From Oxytricha trifallax (Eukaryota > Ciliophora > Spirotrichea > Sporadotrichida > Oxytrichidae), in NCBI GenBank assembly GCA_000711775.1, contig ARYC01000551.1:62001-126000 (forward strand): a DNA stretch of 64,000 nt, given 5' to 3'. Of the stretch, positions 53,106-62,290 are shown in pieces. Numbering within the stretch: the first letter of the stretch is position 1; every line of letters starts with the position of its first letter. The position numbers were made by a program, and so were the translations under genes. The notes under the pieces were generated by a model. That model had not been told where the DNA came from, searched no databases, and saw only the letters and a list, made by a program, of their open reading frames with translations.

Positions 53106-54218
53106 CCAATTTCATTATGGGGAAGACCAGCTGCGGAGAAGAGGGGAATCTTTTGACCTCTAGCGATTGAGTTCATAACATCGATGGCGGAGATACCAGT
53201 CTGGATCATCTCCTGGGGGTAAACTCTTTGATAGGGGTTAATGGGTTGACCCTATATTAATTAATAATATAATAAGATATTTGCTCCTTATTATTAAAAA
53301 GAGTTGAAATTTCCACAAACACTAAGTATTGCCACACATTTTTAAACAATTAAATGATGTTTATGTTTTTTTATTTAGCAATGAGAAATTGACATAAATA
53401 TTATTTAAGATTATGCAATATAATCTTCTTTGCTTACCTGGATATCTAAGAATTTCTCGGCCAAGACGGGGGGACCGTGGTCGATGGGAGTACCTGAACC
53501 ATTGAATGATCTTCCCAACATCTCAATACTGATTGGCATTCTTAAAACATCACCAGTGAACTCGCAATGAGTGTGCAAGTTGTCGATACCTGATGTACCC
53601 TCAAAGATCTATTAAACAATGCGAGGTATACCTAAAAATAAACAAATGATCTCGTAATTGTACTCAATTTACAATTAATCATTAGAGATTTTATGGAATT
53701 TTCTTACTTAAAAATCATAAATTGAAGCAATTCAATTTTACAAATAAGACAACAAGTCAATCAGAAAATAGCAATAAGAAAATATAGTAGCAACTAGCGC
53801 TAACATAGCAGCTCTTTGTTTTTCTATGCCTGAAGCTAGACTTACCTGTACGACAGCTCTCTTTCCTGCAATTTCGAGGACTTGACCCTTTCTCATGGAT
53901 CCATCTCCTAGCTTTACGTTCACAATCTCTGCGTATCTATTCTAATATTAAATTGCCTTTTTATTAAGCTTATGCTTTGCCTAGTTTTATCCTTTAATCA
54001 TAACTAATTTGTTTACCATAAAATAGTAATTTTTAGCAATAATAAGTGGGTTGAGTAAGGCGATAGTTTATCTGTTACCTTGGGAACTTGACGTTGTCTA
54101 GCACGACAAGAGGACCCTCCACATCAAGTACAGTTCTGTAGTCGACTCTGGGTGTAATGTTGTAGTTAGTTGTTACAGCTTTAACGTGTGCGTCAGCGGC
54201 GGCGGATGCGTTTAACAT
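53092..54218 (-). CDS. V-type H+-ATPase subunit B, N-terminal half (scrambled gene)
   Basis: ATG 54218 ([20 protein letters not shown]). Introns at 53937-54078, 53609-53845 and 53252-53437 all have GT and AG ends. The product reads [100 protein letters not shown] and [15 protein letters not shown], after which homology stops at the pointer TACAAATTTGTGCT (53092-53105). As is normal for B subunits, the region equivalent to the P-loop reads SAAGLPHNE and lacks a canonical GxxxxGKT. Exons here total 562 nt through the pointer; the other half adds 950 nt; together 1,512 nt, 504 codons including stop. It is divergent from gene F at 54480 with a 261 bp shared upstream region. Confidence 0.97.
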
Positions 54219-54479
54219 TCTTTTGCTTATTGGAAAATAGATAAGATTTCTTCTCTTTGATTTATAATTACTAATATAATAGCCTCGTATATATCAATCG
54301 AGCGCAATAAAACATAACTATTAATTTATCAATTCATTAATAATATTCACTGTCTCAATAATCATTAATCACTTTAAATTTATTAGTAAAGTCTAATTAA
54401 AATCAAACTTAACTTCTCACAATTGAAATCTTTAGATTGTTTAATTTTGAAAAATATAATTTTCTTGTTAGAAATTTAA
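54219..54479. promoter_or_regulatory. Divergent promoter region of V-ATPase B and gene F
   Basis: 261 bp of AT-rich DNA between the two start codons. No defined box recognised; the assignment is from position. Confidence 0.45.
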
Positions 54480-54720
54480 ATGGCGTTTAGTGGCTTGGGT
54501 GGTGTAGAGTAAGCAATATCAAACGTTTCTATTTTACTACTTTATAATTGTGATTCAAATTTCAACTTTTAAGTTTATGAAAATAACACAATTTATCTAT
54601 AAATAGATCTCACTGGAGAAACGTGGTGCATAAACTGACTGAGTTTGCCTATGAGGAGAAAATGCTGTATTTGATCTTAAACTCAGATGAAACTTTCGAA
54701 CTCCATTGGGTTGACTATTA
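54480..54720 (+). CDS. Gene F, proximal part
   Basis: ATG 54480 (MAFSGLGGVE), intron 54509-54606 with GTAAGC and ATAG ends, then SHWRNVVHKLTEFAYEEKML and LILNSDETFELHWVDYYS, after which the sequence turns AT-rich. The only copy of the start codon and first exon in the window. It shares 31 identical bases (from ATCTTAAACTC to TTTCGAACTCC) with the inverted copy at 45.8 kb and 17 with the direct copy at 56.5 kb; either could serve as the joining repeat. Product unrecognised, and it has no obvious signal peptide or membrane segment. Confidence 0.8.
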
Positions 54721-54873
54721 CTCCAAATTTTTAATGAAAAGTTAATTTTAGTTTCTATTACTTTTCAATATTTACAGAGATTAATTGAAAATAAGAGATT
54801 TAAACATTTAATTTTATTTCGCAACTATAAATTGAAGTTTAATTTATAATAATTAAAGCTAAAACTAAATCAA

Positions 54874-55383
54874 ATGAGCTATCTAGAATAAAGTATTTCT
54901 AATCCATATCCTTAAGAACTTGCGAAAATTGAGCAGCCATCTCAAACATCTTTAATATGTGAAAATTGAATTAATTAAGATAATCTAATATCTACAGATG
55001 AAAAGAGAATAAAAATTAAAATGAAACTAAATCTTAACTTCAAGCTCTCAGTTAGTAAAGTAGATGATTTATTCATCAATATAAGACACTAAATATGTTT
55101 GGACCACTAAGAATTCTAAGAAATAATAGATCGAGAACAATTCGATAAAGCCAAGGACTATATTTCATAAAAGAAAGACTAAATGATAAGGAGTGTCATC
55201 CAAAGGTAGCTTGTAGAAAACAAAAGAAAGTACTTACCACGATATTTAGAACTATCTGCTATTTTAATAGAGGCAATGAATTCAAGAGATTTTGAATTGC
55301 TAAGAAAAGCTACAGAAGAATAAAATGAATATGGGAAGAAAATGCTTACTTTAATGAAAATGAAAACATTATTGTATTATTGA
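54874..55383 (+). pseudogene. Small helical protein, dispersed family member 7, with one in-frame TGA
   Basis: ATG 54874 (MSYLEQSISNPYPQELAKIE) to TGA 55381-55383. A single in-frame TGA at 54967-54969 interrupts the frame upstream of the core RIKIKMKLNLNF; the frame is otherwise open for 170 codons through CLDHQEFQEIIDREQFDKAK and YLPRYLELSAILIEAMNSRD. An internal ATG inside the core motif could only give a shortened product. The gene lies within the DNA that separates the proximal and distal parts of gene F, so it would be removed with that DNA if those parts are joined. Status (decayed copy or unusual expression) is open. Confidence 0.65.
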
Positions 55384-56516
55384 AAAGTATAGTAATCAAG
55401 ATAAATGCTATATAATCAAATGGGGGGGGGGTAAATTAAGTATATATATAATACTTAAGAGCTTAAATAATTTTAATGATAGCATTAATTTTTATGTAAG
55501 ATATCATTAAAACAATCATTTTATTTATTGTATAAATGATTAGTAAAAATATATGTTATATTCTAAAGTTTTTTTAAATTAAAAATTTAAATTTACTAAA
55601 TTTGGAGTAATTTACTCTATATTATATGCTTGTCAGCAATATTAATTTTATGAATTTTTACATACAAGCAATGGAGTAGCTTATTAAGAACAATTTATAA
55701 TAACCCATTGTGAATTTTATCGATCTTTAGCAAAAGAAATTAAATAATTAGTGTGAAACCATCACAAATGTAGAAATTGAAAATAAAATACATTATTACC
55801 TCATCTAGAATACAAATGTCTTTATAATAATCTAGAAATTAATACTATGCTCAGTAAAAATAGATTTTTTTTGGAAAAGAATGGCTATGTTATAAAGCCA
55901 TTCATCAAGCTTTAGATCCATTAAAATGAATAAATTGAAAATTAATGTAAATTCATCATAGAATTTAGTTAATATATTATTTACTTATTGTATTAATACT
56001 TAATTAACACAGTAGTAGTTTAAATATTTTTCAAAATCTTGAACTTAATAAAAAAGTAATTTGAAATATTGGATCCTTTTCATTTATTGTAGAAGAGTCA
56101 ATAAATTAACTTTATTTATTTTTAATTTAATGTTGTTAATTTGATTTAATTTCAAATTATTTATTCTTTTATGATTAAATTCTATATATGTAATAGTGAT
56201 TGATATTTTTCCAAAATTCCTAAAATTAATTATCTGTTTAAATTATTACTAATTAATTTTTTTATAAACAGGAAGTCAATTTTAATTTGATTCCTAAAAT
56301 AAGAAAAGTAAATAATTCAAGTTGATACGTCCAATCAAAAAATTAAACTATCAATATTTTAAGATTTGCATAATTAAAAATCTAAATTGAGAAAAACTGT
56401 TATTATATATTTAAAATGAAATTGTAATCTCAATAGTTCAATTCATTACTAATATTATATGACATGCTTTAATTTAAGCTGATTTATTCATTAAATATTT
56501 TTTAAATAAAATTTTA
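55384..56516. other. AT-rich region with one uncertain ORF
   Basis: A run of ten G lies at 55422-55431. A plus-strand frame from ATG 55671 (MEQLIKNNLQQPIVNFIDLQ, then NQCETITNVEIENKIHYYL) is protein-like for about 55 codons and then fades. No relation to a known family was seen. Confidence 0.3.
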
Positions 56517-57060
56517 CAGATGAAACTTTCGAATTCCGGTGGGTTGACTATTACTCAATCAGGTAAGTGTTTCATGACTAAGTATGTGATAGTGGCTTCG
56601 ATGAAATCATGAACATGGACGCAGGCACTTTCCCTCCAGTCACATCAAGCAGCTTGCCTCCCACTACTCAGGAGCACAATGATCAACAATAAAATCAGCA
56701 TTCAAGCTAGGAAGAGTAAGAGCGAAGTAGAATTAGAGCACTGAGTCCGAAGAAGCAAGACCAAATGGTCGAAGATAAAATACAAGAAATACTTGAAAGT
56801 AAGTGCCCTCCCTTTCTCACATTAATACTTGGTAAAGAAAAGAAGGCAGTCGAGAGGAATATAAATGTGTGCATGTATGGCCGACATGATTTAACTGGCG
56901 ATAAAGACTTGAAGTTTACAGTCACTCATTATGAATGCCTCCTTCACAATTCTGGCATAGAAGAAAGACCCTTCCCACAGTTTTGGAATTTTTTGACCTC
57001 CATTCACACTTCTGGATTAATGAAAAATTTACAAAGAAAAAATTATATCCAAATTAAATG
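56517..57060 (+). pseudogene. Gene F, distal part, copy B, 3' end replaced by a repeat element
   Basis: From CAGATGAAACTTTCGAA it reads DETFEFRWVDYYSIRQVFHD, a Gln-rich segment, MVEDKIQEILE, the conserved 39-40 nt intron (GTAAGTGCCC to GGTAAAG), and KKAVERNINVCMYGRHDLTG up to FTVTH, about 93% identical by eye to copy A. After CACTCATT it diverges into an inverted-repeat element that supplies a foreign C-terminus ending at 57060. It is in the same orientation as the proximal part, so it is probably the original distal half of this locus. Confidence 0.75.
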
Positions 57061-57326
57061 ACCACCGTCCCATATCATTTAAAATTACCCTTTATTTTAA
57101 TTAAAAAATAATGAAGCATATATTAAAAATAATCAGTCATTAATTAGTTACAAAATGCAATTAAATACAAATAATACTTGATTTTTCTTTATCTATACTT
57201 TATTATTTTTTTATATTTCTTTTTTAATTGATATCTATATGGACGTAGTTTTGAAAAAATTTTTTAAAAAAAATTTGTCATAAATCCAGAATTGTGGGAA
57301 GGGTCTTTTTCGATTCCAGAACTGTG
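56943..57326. mobile_element. Miniature element with CACAATTCTGG-type inverted ends
   Basis: Left end about 56944-56994 and right end about 57280-57326 are inverted copies of about 48 bp, each holding CACAGTTYTGG-like units and GACCCTTCCCACA; a further CACACTTCTGG lies at 57006. Interior AT-rich and non-coding. TCCTT occurs next to both ends but not symmetrically, so the target duplication is unsettled. It interrupts gene F copy B. Confidence 0.65.
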
Positions 57327-59462
57327 GGGTATCCTTAACTATCGATATATTTAAGACCTTCAAATTTTAAAATAAATTTATCTTGTTTTATCAATCATTC
57401 TAAGTGATTATAAGTATTTAAAAAATTGAAATATTTCTAAATTTAAACATTTTAATTTACTATTCAACTGAGTTTGTATTTTTTGTAAGACTTTTAAAGC
57501 CTTTTCACTTCAGATCATGCAATCATTTAATTGTGAATTATATTTTGAACAAGTAGAAATTAAGAAATTTAATCAGAAAAGTTTTTAATAAAATGTACCT
57601 AGTAAATAAATTTAATCTTTTAGTTGTTAGTTATTATTAATTTTGATTTGTTTTTCATTGTCACGAAAACAAATTTATAAAAAAAATACTTTATTTAAAA
57701 ATAATTATATTAACTAGATTGTTTGTTTTAGAAAAACCTATTTCATTAGATTTATAGAAATTTTTACAATAATAAAAAATGGCACAGAATCAAAGAATAC
57801 TTAATTTTTATATTACTATGAAAAGATTTTTATTTAATAAAATATGACTAACCTTAAAAAACAATTAATCTATTAGTGAATCAATATTATTTTTATTTCC
57901 CATTTAGAATTTAATTGAGAAATAACTAGATATCTATATTCTCAATTTTGTTAAATTAAAATTGGTTAAGTTAATAATATAGCAACTTTCTGATAAATAT
58001 TGCAACAAATAACTCTACATTTACTAAATTTAATCATTACAACCCAATCTTTTATTATGAATTAAAAAATATATAGTAATTTTATTTAAAACATATTGAA
58101 CTAAATTTTATTCAATTACAAATCTAATACTTTTGTTCTCTATATTAAATTTAAATATTGTTAGTTATTTAAATAAATAATATAACTTTTTGAAATAAAA
58201 CTTCAATAAATATAAATAAATTAATCTTAAATTATCAATTATTTTAATTAAGCTAAAACTTAAATTAGTATTAAAAACACAAACAAGTCATTGCATGAAT
58301 TATTTTATAAATACAAATTTTAAAGAATTTCCTAATAATACTTAATATAGCAAATAATTAATGAAGTCAGTGAATAATAAATAAAAATAAAAAAGTTAGT
58401 TTAAAATTTTATTTTAAAATATTTGAAACAGTTAATGAAATTAGAGACTACGATTATTGGGGGGTTATATATAATTTTATAAGCTTTTAGATATGGAAGT
58501 GTATGCTAAGCTAATTATGTAATTTAATAGTAATATAAGAATCTAATTAATGAATTTTTACTAATGATGATTATTCTAAAATTTCTCCTTAAAACTTTAG
58601 ATTTTATTTAATTGCTGAACAAAATAAATGGGTTTAAACATTAAAAGAAGAAGCCAAATTATGCCAGGAAATGTAGAAAAAAAATATTGAATCACAATTA
58701 ATGACGAGATTTAATTTATATTTATTGTATAAATTTATCGGCTATTTTAATAAAACGATAATATTAATAACTTTTGAAATGTGTAAATTTAAAATAATTT
58801 TATGTGAATAAAGAATTTCTTCATTCTAATTTCATTTATCTTTAATTATTATCTATCTTATTTTAAGTCGCTTCTTTATCCAAAATATTTTGCAAAACTC
58901 CATTATTAATCACAGCTTCTAATGGTTTTAGATTGCGTTAATTACTATTATTGGATATATTACTAATAAAAATATTATTTTTTAAAAAACTTAAACCAAT
59001 TCATTTAATTTACTGTAAATTATATTATTTGATTAAATAAGAAAATTTTGGAAATTTATATAAAATTTAAAACATTCAAAGACTTTAATTGAAATTTATT
59101 TTTATAAATTAATCAGATAAACTTGAGTTTATAATTAATAGTTCAATGATGTATTTTTACTAAGAATAATTTTTTAAATTCTTATAAATTTATTTATTAA
59201 ATTTCACATTTTTAAAACAAAATATGTGATAATTTTGAAATTAAGGGATTCATAATATTAAACATTTAATTTAAATATCTAAAAGGGAAATATCGAAATT
59301 TGAATTATTAAATTAATAATTTAATCAGAGAAAGATTGCTTTTGATTTTAAACATTAATTTTACCTGTTGAATTTATATAATTGACTAAAGTTTAATTAT
59401 TTTTTAATTATATCATTTATTTAGCATTTGAAATTATTATCTTTTGAGATTACTAAATATAT
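57327..59462. other. AT-rich non-coding DNA with one protein-like stretch
   Basis: At about 58590-58700 (+) the reading SPQNFRFYLIAEQNKWVQTL followed by KEEAKLCQEMQKKN resembles the last strand and C-terminal helix of a PH domain with its conserved Trp. No neighbouring pieces of such a gene were found. The rest shows nothing. Confidence 0.3.
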
Positions 59463-59916
59463 AAAGAAAAGGGGGGGGAAGTTTCCTGGCAAGTAATTTT
59501 TTTATTTTTTTATTTTTTTTAATTTTATATTTTTAGACAACCACTAAACACTTCTTAGGATTACATTACAAAGAATTGTAGCAATTTAATCAATGCTATC
59601 TTATATTTCGTTAAATTTCGTTTGTTACTGTTCAAATTTTCCATCATCATCATCTTAATTTTTAGTTAAAAGATCATTTTTTTGTAATAATCTTATATAA
59701 AAATGATTTAATTTATCTAATGATATAATATTGACAGCTATATATTTAATGATATCGAAGCTCTTCTAGATTAATTTATTTATCCTTATAATAATTAAAG
59801 TTTAAAAAAAGTATAAGTTTTATGTTCAAATGTATAATTAAACAAAAATATATATAAAAAATTCACTTGCCCGGAAACTTCCCTTATGCCAGGAAACTTC
59901 CCCCCCCCAAAGAAAA
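59463..59916. mobile_element. hAT-like miniature inverted-repeat element with 8 bp target duplication
   Basis: The 438 bp element 59471-59908 is flanked by identical AAAGAAAA (59463-59470 and 59909-59916). Ends are inverted: GGGGGGGGAAGTTTCCTGGC on the left and the complement with nine C on the right. The right side carries a second inner copy (GGGAAGTTTCCGGGCAAGT), also matching the left CAAGT extension. There is no coding content. An 8 bp duplication is typical of hAT-type transposases acting in trans. Confidence 0.88.
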
Positions 59917-62153
59917 TATTCTAAATCTTGTTTTATTCTTTCTTATGAAAAATGCATTTTTCTTCTTCTAAAATTATCATAAATGCAAAGATGATAACTC
60001 GTTTTTATCTCCTTATAATATAGGTAGAGAGACTTTTAAACTAGCTAATTTATCAGATTTAACACATTTTGCTTCTTTAATAATCATTAATTTTCATAGC
60101 ATTTAAATAATTCTTGTAAGTTAAATTTATAAACAGTCCCTTCAAGAATTATTGAAGACTTAAAAAACTGTATATATAATTGAAAAATATCTATGTTAAA
60201 ACCCTCTTTTTAGGTTATTTTTGTATTAAAATTTTCACTCAATTATTTGTTGCTTTTTATCTTAATTTAATAGCACTAATTAATCTTGCTTGATAAACTA
60301 AATTATAGATTTAATTTTCATTTGTATTCATCATAATAATATTTATTATTATTGAAAAATTCCTTTTAAACCAATTTTATTTCCATATACTACTATATCG
60401 TTTAAATCTTTAATCTAAATATTTAAATAATGCAAAGTAAATTATTTAATATTCGAAAAGTTATAAATAGCACAAATTAATAATCTATTTAATAAAAATT
60501 CAATTGAAATTAGCATTTTTAGAGCAAAAATACCTATAATTATGTTAGATAATTTAAACGTTAATATTTACTTAATAAAAAAACTTATTTTAAACTGCAA
60601 AATCCTAGAAGATTTGCAAGGAATAAAATATTAAATTGACTAGGAGGTGGATTACTTTCTTTTGATTTCAAACTTAAATATCAAACTTTAATATAGATTT
60701 TTACTTTAAAATAATAGTATTTGATAGATAATGAGAGATAATTAAGAATATTTATTTATAAGAAAATTGTAAGTATACTTATTTTAGCGATTTGATTTCT
60801 TAACAATCAAAATAATAAGTTTCCAATAATTTGCTATCATTCTTATATATTTCTTTACTTCCTGAAATATAATACTTTCCACTGAGTTTAAAATATAATT
60901 TATAATCTCATTTAAATAAGTAGATTATATTAGCTTAGATTTACACTGTTTTGGTATTGCTTATATAGAAATATTTTATTATTTAAAATAAAATTTATAT
61001 AAATTTTTTGTAAGAATGGTTCTTAAAACATTAAAACCTTAATTCTTGGATAATATATAAATATTGATTTTATTGGTTTGTAACATTTCCTAATTATATT
61101 TAAAGTCTTGAAATATTAAAACTATCACTATATACCAATACGCGACATTTATACTTGAATATTTCTTTTGAAAAATATTCAAATCTTGAATGGCAAGTTT
61201 TTAAGAAATTCACATCTTATTTTAGAAATTAAATTGTCAATTTTACCATATTGATTAATAGTAAAGAGTTTATAAAGATTTTTTTTTTATTTTTTCTGTA
61301 AAATTCAACTAGTTAATAATAAATTATTATTGGTTTTATGAATGCTTGATTTTTATTGTTATTTTATTTTTGAAAATCTTTAGCATTAAAATTTTTACAG
61401 AAAGTTAGTTTTTAAATTATTAACTGATACAGCATTTATGTCTTATTATAGATTCCAATAATTAATATTTATAATTTAATACTGCATGAATTTAATGATT
61501 AAGTGCAAATCATTTCAATCAAATATCAATAAAATAGTAATTATCATTAATTAAAATTTGAAAAAGCTATATAATCTTAATCTTATTAAGAAAGAATTTG
61601 AAATATGCTAATTGACGTTATGATTTCAATCATCATTAAACCAAGTTAAAGTTATAATATTCTCTATATTTATTATTAAATAAAAGAGACTAATTCAAAG
61701 TTTAAGTAATACACTTCAGTAATTAGATAAAATTACACAAAAAAACTATAAAGAAGCCCAATTCAAAGACCAAAACAGACAAGATTAATAATATTTCTCA
61801 ATCTTAACTATTAAATTATTCAAATTTATTTCCAATTCTATTAGGTTTTCCAAAATGATAAAATTCTTAAATATGTTGCAATTCTCATTAATTTTTAGAT
61901 ATGAAATTCATATAAAATTTAAAATTGCTTTTTTCTCAATTAAGAGTAATTAATAAAAATTACTAATATTATTTAGATTATTTGAATTGATTTTATTTTC
62001 ACAATTAATGAATTTTATTATTTTTAGACAGGGTAAAATTAAATTAATTAATTTATCCATCATATTATGAATTTTTTTTAAATGCTTGATAAATATATTT
62101 AATTCAATATTAATTCAATTTTAATATAGATTTGAAGAAGCAAGTTAAAAATT
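59917..62153. other. AT-rich non-coding DNA
   Basis: A plus-strand stretch at about 61690-61790 (SLSNTLQQLDKITQKNYKEA, then QFKDQNRQD) looks coiled-coil-like but is isolated. Nothing else was recognised. Confidence 0.35.
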
Positions 62154-62290
62154 AAGGGGGAAAGACTTGCCTTCCCCCGAAACCCCCTGCAACAAGGGGC
62201 AGCTGCCCCCTTGTCCCCTGCCTATGTAATATCGCTAAAGCGATAAACTTCTGTAAGTGTCTGTCTCTGTGATGTTTCTATGCAAATAAT
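62154..62290. repeat. GC-rich hairpin cluster
   Basis: Three adjacent inverted repeats: GGGGGAAAG facing CTTCCCCC (62156-62178), ACAAGGGGCAGCT facing its complement with one bulged C (62192-62214, centred on CAGCTG), and ATCGCTAAAGCGAT (62230-62243). The first 70 bp are about 60% GC in otherwise about 80% AT DNA. It could be a structured RNA gene, a transposon end or a protein-binding site; no tRNA arm pattern is present. Confidence 0.5.

Noticed and set aside
55422-55431. Run of ten G as the end of a hAT-like element
   Set aside because: No inverted partner or AAGTTTCCTGG motif follows it; it may be simple slippage sequence.
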